From an uncultured Trueperaceae bacterium (GTDB lineage Bacteria > Deinococcota > Deinococci > Deinococcales > Trueperaceae), in the NCBI GenBank assembly GCA_937907415.1, contig CALCHY010000172.1:1-16568 (forward strand): DNA of 16,568 bases. Direction: 5' to 3'. The position numbers and the translations under genes are program-made. A model generated the notes under the pieces. That model made no database searches and was not told the origin of the DNA. It saw nothing but the letters and a program-made list of their open reading frames with translations. Shown one piece after another: positions 1 through 7,498 of this stretch (positions within the stretch are counted from its first letter, which is position 1; every line of letters begins with the position of its first letter).

Positions 1-1062
1 GCCTTCGCCGCCAACCGCGGCCCCGACATCTTCAACATGGACATCTCCAACGAGTTCCCGTACATCGTCAACGGCCGCGTGGCAGAAGTTGACGCTAAGG
101 CCGCCGGCTTCGACAGCACGCAGGCCATCTACGACGCCTACCTCCCAGGCGTGTTCGACCCCGTTACTTACGAGGGCGGGCTGTACGGCCTCCCCCTCGA
201 GGTCACCAACTGGTCGATCTACCTCAACATGGACGTGTTCAGGAGCGCCGGACTGGACCCCCTCACCGACTACCCGAAGACGTGGGAAGAGATGATGGAC
301 GTCGCCGAGAAGCTCACCCTGCGCGACGGCGACATCATCACGCGCCGCGGGTTCGACTTCCGCTACCCCTACTACCTCAACTTCGTGGTTCCGATGGCGG
401 AGCAGCTCGGCGGGCAACTTATCTCTGACGACGGCAAGAGCGCCATCGTCAACGACGAGGCTTGGTTGAGGGTCCTCGAGTACTTCCAGCAGTGGGGGCC
501 GAACGGCAAGAACCTCGGCTCGCCGACCTACGCCGCCGCTCGCAAGCTCTTCAACTACAACAACAACGACATCGGCATGATGGAGTCCGGCCAGTACCAA
601 GCGGAGCGCATCGTGTTCGACAACCCCACCTTCCTCCCGGGTGAAGGCTGGATGGTCGTCCCGTTCCCGCAGTGGGAAGACGCCGTTGCTGACGTGGCCG
701 AGCCGTACTACGGGCACTACTGGCTCGTTAACGCCCAAGCCACGAGCGAGAAGCAGAAAGCCGCCTGGACGTTCCTTGGCTACTTGGCCGACCGTGCAGA
801 CGAGTTCTTCGAGCGCGTCGCCGTCCTTCAACCCACCCAGGAACTCGTGAACTCCGACCTGTTCAAGAACTCGCCATACTCCGACGTCTTCATGAGCGAC
901 CTAGCCAAGGCCAAGGTCGTCTATTACGCGGAGGACGCACCCCGCGTGCAGCAGGTCCTGAAGGACGCGGTCGAGGCCGTCATGCTGCAGGGCAAGGCAC
1001 CAGCCGACGTACTCAAGACCATGCGTGAAGGCGTAGAACGCGCCATCCGCGGCGAGTACTGA
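1..1062 (+). CDS. Extracellular solute-binding protein, family 1 (sugar-type ABC importer), 5' end missing
   Basis: This is the C-terminal part of a periplasmic or lipid-anchored binding protein that captures a carbohydrate-like ligand for an ABC importer. The frame is open from base 1 (reading AFAANRGPDIF), so the signal peptide and N-terminal lobe start lie outside the window and the first Met at 37 is internal. Family 1 traits are visible: a stretch around GLYGLPLEVTNW, a Y/W/F-rich ligand-facing composition, a WTFLGYLAD-like segment, and an end matching the usual helical C-terminus (VLQGKAPADVLKTMREGVERA-like region). The stop lies 9 bases before the next gene, in the same frame, and two MalF/MalG-type permeases follow, which supports a three-gene importer. 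The family call is firm. The ligand cannot be told from sequence and could be a sugar, oligosaccharide or glycerol phosphate. Confidence 0.9.
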   Translation, partial: AFAANRGPDIFNMDISNEFPYIVNGRVAEVDAKAAGFDSTQAIYDAYLPGVFDPVTYEGGLYGLPLEVTNWSIYLNMDVFRSAGLDPLTDYPKTWEEMMDVAEKLTLRDGDIITRRGFDFRYPYYLNFVVPMAEQLGGQLISDDGKSAIVNDEAWLRVLEYFQQWGPNGKNLGSPTYAAARKLFNYNNNDIGMMESGQYQAERIVFDNPTFLPGEGWMVVPFPQWEDAVADVAEPYYGHYWLVNAQATSEKQKAAWTFLGYLADRADEFFERVAVLQPTQELVNSDLFKNSPYSDVFMSDLAKAKVVYYAEDAPRVQQVLKDAVEAVMLQGKAPADVLKTMREGVERAIRGEY

Positions 1063-1071
1063 GCTAAGAGG

Positions 1072-1977
1072 GTGGCCCGTAAGGTTCCTGGCCTGACGGT
1101 GGCCACCAGAAGAGCGTTGTGGGGCTGGGTGTTCGTACTCCCAGCCCTCATCTACTTCGCCGTCTTCAGCTTCTACCCGATCTTCAACGCCCTCTGGCTA
1201 AGCCTTCACAGCAAGAACGTCCTCTCGCTGCGGCCGCCGCGCTTCATCGGCCTGCGCAACTACCTCGACCTACTCAACTCGGGCACGTTCTGGAACTCGT
1301 GGAAGGCGACGGGGCTGTTCACGGTCAGCACGGCCGTGCCGCTCGTGCTCCTCAGCCTGCTCCTCGCCACCCTGATCGTCTCGCGGCTTAGGCTGCAGCG
1401 CTTCTTCCAGATGGCGCTTTACGCCCCCGCCGTCATCCCTGGGGTGGTAGCCGCGGCAGTGTGGCTACTACTGCTCGACCCGCGCGGCATCGCCAACCAG
1501 TGGGTGAACTTCGTCATCGGCCTCAGCGGCGTAGACCACAAGTGGCTGGCCAACCCCGACATGGTGAGGCTAAGCACCGTCCTCGTGTACTTGTGGGGCA
1601 AGCTCGGGTTCTTCACGATCATCTTCATCGCAGGCCTCGGGGCCATCCCGCAGAGCGTGAAGGAGGCGGCCAACGTAGACGGCGCCACCGGGTGGCAGCT
1701 CTACCGCCACATCACCCTGCCGCTCCTCAAGCCAACGACCCTGCTCGTCTCGATAATGGCCATGATCTTTTGCATGCGTACGTTCAGCACCCAGTACCTG
1801 TTCACGCGCGCTGGGGCGCCGCTCGAACCCATCAACGTGGTCACGCTCGGCATCTACAACACCGGCATCCGCGACTACCAGATCGGACTGGCGAGCGCCA
1901 TGAGCATCGTGCTCCTGCTCGTCATGTTCGTGCTTGCCCTCGCGCAGTTCCGCCTGTCAGGCAGACAGGAGGCCTGA
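1072..1977 (+). CDS. Carbohydrate ABC transporter permease, MalF/UgpA type
   Basis: Inner-membrane subunit of the importer begun by the upstream binding protein. The 301-residue product has about six hydrophobic segments. The first lies at about residues 16-36 (WVFVLPALIYFAVF). The EAA loop that docks on the ATPase lies at about 198-220 (KEAANVDGATGW...LPLLKP), diagnostic of binding-protein-dependent permeases. The start used is GTG at 1072. A purine run, AAGAGG, sits directly against it, which is closer than a normal ribosome site, so GTG 1099 is an alternative. Translation may also depend on re-initiation after the upstream stop at 1060-1062. The next permease starts immediately after this stop. 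Family identity is secure; substrate is unknown. Confidence 0.93.
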   Translation: MARKVPGLTVATRRALWGWVFVLPALIYFAVFSFYPIFNALWLSLHSKNVLSLRPPRFIGLRNYLDLLNSGTFWNSWKATGLFTVSTAVPLVLLSLLLATLIVSRLRLQRFFQMALYAPAVIPGVVAAAVWLLLLDPRGIANQWVNFVIGLSGVDHKWLANPDMVRLSTVLVYLWGKLGFFTIIFIAGLGAIPQSVKEAANVDGATGWQLYRHITLPLLKPTTLLVSIMAMIFCMRTFSTQYLFTRAGAPLEPINVVTLGIYNTGIRDYQIGLASAMSIVLLLVMFVLALAQFRLSGRQEA

Positions 1978-2877
1978 ATGGCCGCCGGAACCCTACGCGG
2001 AAGGCGCGCCGCTACTAGCAGGGCAGTGCGCGCGCGTTCGCCCATGGAAGTCGTTGGCAACGCGGTTGGTTGGGTCGTGCTCGTCGTCGCAGTAGCGCTC
2101 GTGCTCACGCCCCTCGCCTTCATGTTCATCGCCTCCTTCATGCCAGCCAGGGACATAATGCGCATGCCGTTCCCCTGGTGGCCGGAGAGTCTCTACCTCG
2201 ACAACTTCTGGCAAGCGATAAGGGGCAACGACGGCAAGTTCATCTTCCCGCGCGCGCTGCTCAACTCGGTGTTCGTGTCTGGCACCGTCGCGCTCACCAC
2301 CGTGCTCTTCTCCACGCTAGCGGGCTACGGGCTGACCAAGTTGCGTTTCCGCGGCAGCAACATCGTTTTCCTCCTCATCCTCTCGACCCTGATGATCCCT
2401 TTCGAGACGGTCATGATTCCGCTCTACGTGGTCGTCACCGGCATGGGGCTGCAGAACTCGTACGCGGGCCTCATAGTTCCGTTCCTCCTCAGCGCCTTCG
2501 GGGTCTTCCTCATGCGCCAGTCGCTGCTCACGTTCCCTGACGAGCTGATCGACGCCTCGCGCATCGACGGCGCTTCAGAGTTGGGCATCTTCTTCCGCAT
2601 CGTCATGCCGAACATGCTGCCCGTCATGGCTGTCCTCGCCGTGCTTACCTTCGAGCAGCAGTGGGACAACCTCATCTGGCCACTGCTCGTCGTGCAGACG
2701 CCGGCGCTCAAGACCATGCCGCTGTACGTCGTGCTGTTCATGGAGGAGAAGACGACCAACGAGGGCGCGATGGTGGCCGTGGCCGCGTTGGCGAGCCTGC
2801 CCATGCTCGTGATCTTCTTCAGCCTCGCCAAGTTCTTCCTAAAGGGCGCTAATGTGTTCTCGGCTGGCAAGGAGTGA
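1978..2877 (+). CDS. Carbohydrate ABC transporter permease, MalG/UgpE type
   Basis: Second membrane subunit, forming the heterodimeric channel with the MalF-type protein. The product is 299 residues with six likely membrane spans: the first at about 32-54 (VVLVVAVALVLTPLAF) and the last near the C-terminus (MLVIFFSLAKFFLKGA). The EAA loop is at about 190-212 (IDASRIDGASELGIFF...MP). The ATG follows the previous TGA with no gap, and AGGAGG at 1967-1972 is spaced 5 bases from it, so the start is well supported and the two permeases should be translated together. No ATP-binding subunit follows. Many CUT1 importers share one MsmK/UgpC-type ATPase encoded elsewhere, so this absence is not alarming. 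Confidence 0.94.
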   Translation: MAAGTLRGRRAATSRAVRARSPMEVVGNAVGWVVLVVAVALVLTPLAFMFIASFMPARDIMRMPFPWWPESLYLDNFWQAIRGNDGKFIFPRALLNSVFVSGTVALTTVLFSTLAGYGLTKLRFRGSNIVFLLILSTLMIPFETVMIPLYVVVTGMGLQNSYAGLIVPFLLSAFGVFLMRQSLLTFPDELIDASRIDGASELGIFFRIVMPNMLPVMAVLAVLTFEQQWDNLIWPLLVVQTPALKTMPLYVVLFMEEKTTNEGAMVAVAALASLPMLVIFFSLAKFFLKGANVFSAGKE

Positions 2878-2914
2878 CGGCGTCTAGCTGCCGGGGCCGC
2901 CGCGAAAGGTCTAC

Positions 2915-3505
2915 ATGAAACTGTTCATCTTCGACATGGGCGGCGTGATGGTCGACGGCTTCGACGTGGTGCCCGCACTAGCTTCCGACCTCGGCATCAC
3001 CCCAGACGTCTTGCGGGCGGAGCTCGACGCCGCCGGAATGACGCCCTTGCACGACGGCGCCATCACGCCGCTAGAGTTCTGGCAGCGCTACGAAGTGCTT
3101 ACGGGTAGGAGCGTCGCCGGTGAACCGTGGCGCGACTACTTCAAGCCCGTCAGGCGGCCGGCCATGTACGCCCTCGTCAGGCAGTTGCAGGACGCAGGCT
3201 ACCGCGTGGTGGCGGGGACGAACACCATCGACCCCCACTACGCCATGCACGAAGCCAACGGCGACTACGCCGTGTTCGACCACGTCTACGCCTCGAACCT
3301 GATGGGCGTCTCCAAACCGGAGGCGGAGTTCTGGCGCCACATACTCGGCGCCGAAAGGGTCGCCGCCTCCGACGCGCTGTTCGTCGACGACCTAGCCGTC
3401 AACGTGGCCGGTGCCGCCGCGCTAGGGATAACGGCCGTGCAGTACGAGACGGCGGAACAAGTCAGCGGCGCCGTGTTGGCCACGCTCCCCGTGCCTAGCG
3501 CCTAA
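2915..3505 (+). CDS. HAD-superfamily hydrolase (HAD-IA, YihX-like motif set)
   Basis: Cytoplasmic HAD-fold protein of 196 residues, probably a small-molecule phosphatase. Motif I is FDMGGVMVD with nucleophile Asp7. The usual +2 acid/base Asp is Gly9, as in the YihX-like branch (FDLGNV), which includes a sugar-1-phosphate phosphatase in E. coli. Motif II is GTNT (Thr102), motif III is SKPE (Lys134), and motif IV is FVDD (Asp158/Asp159). An alpha-helical cap lies between motifs I and II at about residues 15-85. AAAGG sits 5-6 bases before the ATG. The gene begins 37 bases after the permease gene with no clear terminator between, so co-transcription with the sugar-type importer is likely and suggests a role on an imported or phosphorylated sugar. 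That role is inference. Some D-x-G members are not phosphatases. Confidence 0.85.
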   Translation: MKLFIFDMGGVMVDGFDVVPALASDLGITPDVLRAELDAAGMTPLHDGAITPLEFWQRYEVLTGRSVAGEPWRDYFKPVRRPAMYALVRQLQDAGYRVVAGTNTIDPHYAMHEANGDYAVFDHVYASNLMGVSKPEAEFWRHILGAERVAASDALFVDDLAVNVAGAAALGITAVQYETAEQVSGAVLATLPVPSA

Positions 3506-3550
3506 GAGTTGCCTTGGCCCAAGTCATGGTGCGGCTTGGCGGGGCGTGGG

Positions 3551-3556
3551 TAGGGT
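3551..3556 (+). promoter_or_regulatory. Putative -10 box of a leaderless promoter (TAGGGT)
   Basis: TAGGGT ends 6 bases before the ATG of the DUF2249 gene, and there is no Shine-Dalgarno sequence between. The same layout recurs before the MFS gene. TANNNT boxes directly before start codons are typical of leaderless transcripts in Deinococcota and actinobacteria. No good -35 element is visible at 16-18 bases. Confidence 0.4.
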
Positions 3557-3562
3557 GCGGGC

Positions 3563-4048
3563 ATGAGCCAAGCATCACCTGACCAGGCCGCAGCCGCGCC
3601 TACTACCGTTACTCCGGACGAGGCCGTCGCGCGCCTCAACAAGCTCTTCGATTCTGCCCTGAGGGCGCTCGGCGACGCCGGTCAGCAGGACGCAGCATGT
3701 GAGCTAGCCGCTCAAGGCTGGACTCTACTGCGCCATTCGTGGCCGCGCGAGGGTGAGCGCCTCAACGGCGTCCTTCACTACCTGACGCGCACGGTCAGGC
3801 AAGCGCCTGCGAGGGCGGCCGCGGACGACACGCTGCTCGAAGTTCGCCACCTCATTCCGGCGGAGCGCCACCGTGTCATCTTCGAGACCTACTTCGCGCT
3901 GGCGTCTGGCAGCGCCTTCGTGCTCGTGAACGATCACGACCCGAAGCCGCTCTACTACCAGTTCGCTGCCGAGCACCCTAGTGAGTTCACGTGGGAACCT
4001 CTCGAGGAGGGCCCCGAAGTGTGGCGCGTGAGGATCGCCAAGGTTTAA
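3563..4048 (+). CDS. DUF2249 domain protein with helical N-terminal region
   Basis: Small soluble protein of 161 residues; biochemical function unknown. After a low-complexity Ala/Thr tail (1-18), residues about 19-82 form an amphipathic helical region containing CELAAQGWTLLRHSWP and a probable second helix (RLNGVLHYLTR). Residues about 91-160 match DUF2249: LLEVRHL, the AERHRVIFETY segment, NDHDPKPLYYQF (123-134) and the closing GPEVWRVRI. That family is small, often sits in proteins near redox, nitrogen-oxide or hemerythrin-like genes, and has a conserved NDHDP loop. The start at 3563 is preferred because of the TAGGGT box just upstream. There is no membrane segment. The domain call is good; a role for the N-terminal region cannot be read from the sequence. 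Confidence 0.83.
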   Translation: MSQASPDQAAAAPTTVTPDEAVARLNKLFDSALRALGDAGQQDAACELAAQGWTLLRHSWPREGERLNGVLHYLTRTVRQAPARAAADDTLLEVRHLIPAERHRVIFETYFALASGSAFVLVNDHDPKPLYYQFAAEHPSEFTWEPLEEGPEVWRVRIAKV

Positions 4049-4057
4049 GCGCCACAC
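4019..4057. terminator. Inverted repeat across the DUF2249 stop codon, possible terminator
   Basis: Perfect 9-bp arms GTGTGGCGC (4019-4027) and GCGCCACAC (4049-4057) enclose a 21-base loop that includes the TAA-containing end of the gene. There is no T-run after it, so it is a hairpin candidate rather than a classical intrinsic terminator. Confidence 0.35.
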
Positions 4058-4097
4058 GCGCCTCCTGCGCCTTGCAGGCCGGGCGTGGCCGGGGGAG

Positions 4098-4103
4098 TAG
4101 GCT
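4098..4103 (+). promoter_or_regulatory. Putative -10 box of a leaderless promoter (TAGGCT)
   Basis: TAGGCT ends exactly 6 bases before the ATG of the MFS gene, the same spacing as at the preceding gene. A TTGCAG at 4072-4077 could be a -35 element, but the 20-base spacer is long. A purine run (GGGGGAG, 4091-4097) is 12 bases from the ATG, too far to be a good ribosome site. Confidence 0.4.
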
Positions 4104-4109
4104 GGCAGG

Positions 4110-5444
4110 ATGCTCGCCCCCGACTCGTCGACCGTTGAACCTGAAGCACAGAAGGCCGCGGCAGCGCAGCCGCTAAGCACCGCAGGGAGCGCACATGCGC
4201 TTGCCGACCCGCTCGTCCGCGCGCGCTTCGCGCGGCGCATCACGGGCGCGTTGTTCGTCAGCCAGAGCCTAGGGTCGGCGGGCTCCATCGCCGCCGCGAC
4301 GGTCGCCGCGATCGTCGGCGCCGAGCTCTCTGGCCGCGACTCGCTCGCTGGCTTGCCAGCCGCCGTCGTGCAGATCGGCGTGGCGGTCGGCGCTTACTTC
4401 TGGAGTCGCCTCTCCGACCGCATGGGGCGGCGCGGGGCGCTCACCGCGGCGCTCGTGACGGGCGCGGCTGGGGCGACGCTCTCCTTGTTCGGGGTGGCTA
4501 GCGGGAACTTCGCGCTAGTGTTGGTAGCGCTGTTCATCACCGGTTCTGGCAACTCCGCCGTGCAGTTGGGCCGCTTCGTGGCGGCGGAAGTCAACCCGCG
4601 CGCCCGCCGCGCCCGCGCCCTCTCGACCGTCGTGCTAGGCGGCACCGTCGGCAGCGTGCTGGGCCCTGCATTGGTCGGGCCGACAGGCAGACTCGTAACC
4701 TCTTGGGGTTGGAGCGAGATCGCTGGGCCGTACCTCGCGACCGGCGCTGGCTACCTGCTGACGGCCGTACTCCTGTTCCTCGCGCTGAGGCCGGAGCCAC
4801 GCCTCCTCGGCGAAGTCATCGCCCTCGAGGAGGCCGGCACGCGCCCGCTCACGCAGACGAGGACCTTGCGTGAACTCCTGAACGACGCGGCAGTGCGGAC
4901 CGCGATCAGCAGCGTGGTGCTCGCGCACATGGTGATGGTCGGCCTCATGCAGATGACGTCGCTGCACATGCACCAGATCGACCACACCCTCGTCAACATC
5001 TCGATCGTCTTCTCGAGCCATACCTTCGGCATGTACGCGTTCTCGACGCTGTCTGGATGGATGAGCGACAAGTGGGGCAGGCGGCCAGTGCTTGGCGTAG
5101 GGGCCGTGATACTGCTGGCGTCCTGCCTGCTGGCTCCCATGTCGCCTGGGCTCGTGCCCATCGCGTTCGCGCTCTTCTTGCTCGGGTTGGGGTGGAACTT
5201 CTGCTACGTCGCCGGCTCCGCGCTGCTCACCGACGCGCTCACCCCGGCCGAGAAGGGGCGTATGCAGGGCTTCAACGACCTGCTCGTCGGCGGTGCAGCG
5301 GCCAGCGCGACGATCATCGGCGGCCTCATCATGGCGCGCGCCGGTTACCTCGCTATGGGCTTGGCGGGAGCGGCCGTTACCCTCGCACTGATCGTCGTGG
5401 TCGTGCGCTTGCCGCGCGCAGCGGTTGGCTTGGCGGCAGACTGA
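4110..5444 (+). CDS. Major facilitator superfamily transporter, likely exporter
   Basis: Integral membrane transporter of 444 residues. An Ala-rich cytoplasmic tail occupies about 1-44 and is followed by roughly 12 hydrophobic segments. MFS motif A is present in the first half (SRLSDRMGRRG, about 99-109), and its repeat appears in the second half (GWMSDKWGRRPVLG, about 314-327), which gives the 6+6 pseudo-symmetry. The middle loop (about 230-260) is charged. The long tail and the missing ribosome site leave the start open, but a TAGGCT box 6 bases upstream favours ATG 4110. The next gene starts one base after the stop, so the two are probably translated together. Drug or metabolite efflux is common for this architecture, but the substrate cannot be told from sequence. 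Confidence 0.9.
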   Translation: MLAPDSSTVEPEAQKAAAAQPLSTAGSAHALADPLVRARFARRITGALFVSQSLGSAGSIAAATVAAIVGAELSGRDSLAGLPAAVVQIGVAVGAYFWSRLSDRMGRRGALTAALVTGAAGATLSLFGVASGNFALVLVALFITGSGNSAVQLGRFVAAEVNPRARRARALSTVVLGGTVGSVLGPALVGPTGRLVTSWGWSEIAGPYLATGAGYLLTAVLLFLALRPEPRLLGEVIALEEAGTRPLTQTRTLRELLNDAAVRTAISSVVLAHMVMVGLMQMTSLHMHQIDHTLVNISIVFSSHTFGMYAFSTLSGWMSDKWGRRPVLGVGAVILLASCLLAPMSPGLVPIAFALFLLGLGWNFCYVAGSALLTDALTPAEKGRMQGFNDLLVGGAAASATIIGGLIMARAGYLAMGLAGAAVTLALIVVVVRLPRAAVGLAAD

Positions 5445-5445
5445 C

Positions 5446-6702
5446 ATGCAGGCTGGCGGCGCCCACGTCTTCGACGCCGTGATCGTCGGCGGTGGGGTGG
5501 CAGGCTCCGCCGTAGCGTGCCGCTTGGCGAGCGCGGGCGCCAGCGTGCTGGTGCTGGAGCGCGAGCACCAGTTCGTCGATCGCGTTCGCGGAGACGCCAT
5601 GTACCCGTGGGGCGTTGCCGAGGTCGTCAGGCTCGGCTTGGAGGCAGGGCCGCTGGCGGCGGCCAGCCGCCTGCTGCCCTACTGGCACACCCACGTCGCT
5701 GGCCTGCCGGAGAGCGCGGCGCGTGACCTGACCGCTAACGGGGGCCTTGGGGCGAGGGCGTTCTTCCACCCCGAGCTGCAGAGCGCGTTACTTAGCGCCG
5801 CCGAGCAGGCCGGGGCGCAGGTGGTGCGCGGCGCCGCTGTTACCGGCTTCAGCCGCGCGCCGGGGCCGCAAAGGTTGCACCTTGTCGAGGCGCGCGCCAA
5901 CGGTGCGCCAAGCGATCACCTCGCGAGGTTAGTGATCGGCGCAGACGGCCGCTCGTCGCGGGCGCGCGCGTGGGGCGCTTTCTCGGTCAACGCCGACCCG
6001 GAGAAACTGATGTTCGCAGGCGTGCTGCTGGCGGGGGCGAGAGTGAGCTTCACTCAACACGAGAGCGACACCGCTCACGTGTTCTTCGCGCCTAGCACGG
6101 GGCTGCTCGCCATGGTCCTCCCGTTGGATGGGCGCAGGACGCGGGCCTACGTCGGTTATCACCTTGCCAGAGGCAGGCGGCGCTTGAGCGGCGCAGCTGC
6201 GTTCCCGGAGTTCAGGCGACTCAGCGAGGAAGCCGGCGTGCCGCCCGACTGGTACGACGGCGCCGAGGTGGCTGGCCCGCTAGCGCAGTTCTCTGGAGCG
6301 GACACGTGGGTCGACGAGCCGTACTCGAGGGGCGTGGCGCTGGTTGGCGACGCGGCGGCGGCAAGCGACCCGAGCTTCGGGTGCGGCATGGCGCTGGCAC
6401 TGCGCGGCGCTAGGCAACTGACCGACGAGCTGCTGCACGTAGGGTCTTTTGACCAGGGTGCCATCGACGAGGCCGGCGTGGCCTACGCCGAGCAGGCAAG
6501 CGCTGACTTCCTCGCGCTGCACAGGCAGATCTCGTGGTTAGCTGACGTGTACAGGGAGCCCGGCACGGCAGCCGACGCCATGCGCGCAGGACTGTGGCCG
6601 CTGTACGCGCGCGAGCCAAGCCGCGTGCCGGACGTAGTGCTCCTCGGGCCAGACGGTCCAAGTGACGAGACAGCCAAGCGCCGCTTCCTGGGGTTGGATT
6701 GA
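5446..6702 (+). CDS. FAD-dependent oxidoreductase, PHBH/geranylgeranyl-reductase-like
   Basis: Soluble flavoprotein of 418 residues in the class A monooxygenase/halogenase/reductase superfamily. The N-terminal dinucleotide fold reads FDAVIVGGGVAGSAVA (GxGxxG at about 15-20), with acidic Glu39 ending beta-2 (VLVLERE) to bind the FAD ribose. The DG motif is VIGADGRSSRAR (about 163-174), and the GD motif is VALVGDAAAASDP (about 297-309), followed by GCGMALALRGARQL. These three motifs are diagnostic for the fold. ATG 5446, one base after the MFS stop, is chosen over a TTG 21 bases upstream inside the MFS gene. No strong ribosome site is visible, so coupling to the MFS gene is likely. The reaction could be hydroxylation, epoxidation or double-bond reduction, and the substrate is unknown. 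Confidence 0.88.
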   Translation: MQAGGAHVFDAVIVGGGVAGSAVACRLASAGASVLVLEREHQFVDRVRGDAMYPWGVAEVVRLGLEAGPLAAASRLLPYWHTHVAGLPESAARDLTANGGLGARAFFHPELQSALLSAAEQAGAQVVRGAAVTGFSRAPGPQRLHLVEARANGAPSDHLARLVIGADGRSSRARAWGAFSVNADPEKLMFAGVLLAGARVSFTQHESDTAHVFFAPSTGLLAMVLPLDGRRTRAYVGYHLARGRRRLSGAAAFPEFRRLSEEAGVPPDWYDGAEVAGPLAQFSGADTWVDEPYSRGVALVGDAAAASDPSFGCGMALALRGARQLTDELLHVGSFDQGAIDEAGVAYAEQASADFLALHRQISWLADVYREPGTAADAMRAGLWPLYAREPSRVPDVVLLGPDGPSDETAKRRFLGLD

Positions 6703-6742
6703 GGGAACGTCAAGGTGGACGCCGCGGGCCGCGCGCACCGCG

Positions 6743-6750
6743 AAGGAGGT
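6743..6750 (+). promoter_or_regulatory. Strong ribosome binding site AAGGAGGT
   Basis: Full Shine-Dalgarno complement 8 bases before ATG 6759, the best ribosome site on the plus strand. It fixes the hydrolase start and suggests efficient translation independent of the upstream oxidoreductase gene. Confidence 0.85.
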
Positions 6751-6758
6751 AAGCGAAC

Positions 6759-7427
6759 ATGGCACCTGACTTAGGTTGGTTACACCGATACGTTCCGGCT
6801 GGTGCCGACGCCGAGGCTGCGGGCGCAGCGGCGGCCAGCGAGCCGCTTCCTGGGGACGTGACGCTACTCCTACTGCACGGCACGGGAGGCGACGAGAACT
6901 CGCTCATGGGCATAGGTAGGCTGGTCGCGCCGACCGCGAACCTACTGAGCGTGCGCGGCCGCTCCCTCGACGAGGGCTCTCCGCGCTTCTTCCGGCGCTT
7001 CAGCGCGACTAGCTACGACCAGGAGAACCTCATCTTCGAGGCGCGCGCGCTTGGCGCTTTCGCGCGTAGCGCTGCGGACACCTACGGCATCGATCCCCGC
7101 AGGCTCGTCGCGGTTGGGTACTCCAACGGCGCCAACATAGCGCTCGCGACCTTGGCGTACGACCCTGACGCGTTCGCTGGCGCCGTGCTGCTCCGGGCGG
7201 TCATGGCCCTCGAGGATCCACCTGCGGTGGCCCTGAGCGGTAAGCCCATCTTGCTGCTCACAGGCGAACGCGATCCGTACGCGCCGCACGCTCGCGACGT
7301 GGCGCCCTACCTCAAGCGCTCGGGCGCCCGGCTAGAGGAGATCAAGGTGGCGGCGGGCCACGAGCTGGTTGAGGAGGACGTTAGACGAGTCAGTGATTGG
7401 CTCGCGACGTTCGCCCGCGAACGCTAG
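6759..7427 (+). CDS. Alpha/beta hydrolase, phospholipase/carboxylesterase (MhqD-like) family
   Basis: Cytoplasmic serine hydrolase of 222 residues, the usual length for the family. The oxyanion loop is HGTGGDE (about 40-46). The nucleophile elbow is GYSNG with Ser122. The acid is Asp172 in LLLTGERDPYAP, and the base is His201 in AAGHELVEEDV. All three catalytic residues are in the expected order and spacing. There is no signal peptide. It begins 56 bases after the FAD oxidoreductase gene with a strong ribosome site, so it may be part of the MFS-oxidoreductase-hydrolase group. Relatives such as MhqD accompany enzymes handling quinones or aromatic compounds, but other members are general carboxylesterases. 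The substrate is therefore unknown. Confidence 0.88.
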   Translation: MAPDLGWLHRYVPAGADAEAAGAAAASEPLPGDVTLLLLHGTGGDENSLMGIGRLVAPTANLLSVRGRSLDEGSPRFFRRFSATSYDQENLIFEARALGAFARSAADTYGIDPRRLVAVGYSNGANIALATLAYDPDAFAGAVLLRAVMALEDPPAVALSGKPILLLTGERDPYAPHARDVAPYLKRSGARLEEIKVAAGHELVEEDVRRVSDWLATFARER

Positions 7428-7443
7428 TTGGGACTCAATGGAA

Positions 7444-7476
7444 CGGCGGACCGGGCAACAACGCACCGGTCCGCCG
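7444..7476. terminator. Bidirectional hairpin between convergent genes
   Basis: An 11-bp perfect stem, CGGCGGACCGG (7444-7454) pairing with CCGGTCCGCCG (7466-7476), encloses an 11-base loop. It lies 17 bases after the hydrolase stop and 23 bases beyond the end of the convergent glsB-like gene. There is no T-run, but the position and GC-rich stem fit a shared terminator. Confidence 0.7.
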
Positions 7477-7498
7477 CCGCGGCCGTAACGTGCAGGCG

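Noticed and set aside
4635..5600. Open frame of 321 codons on the minus strand across the MFS and flavoprotein genes
   Set aside because: It overlaps two well-supported genes, and its product is His/Arg/Gln-rich low complexity with no domain. It is an antisense shadow.
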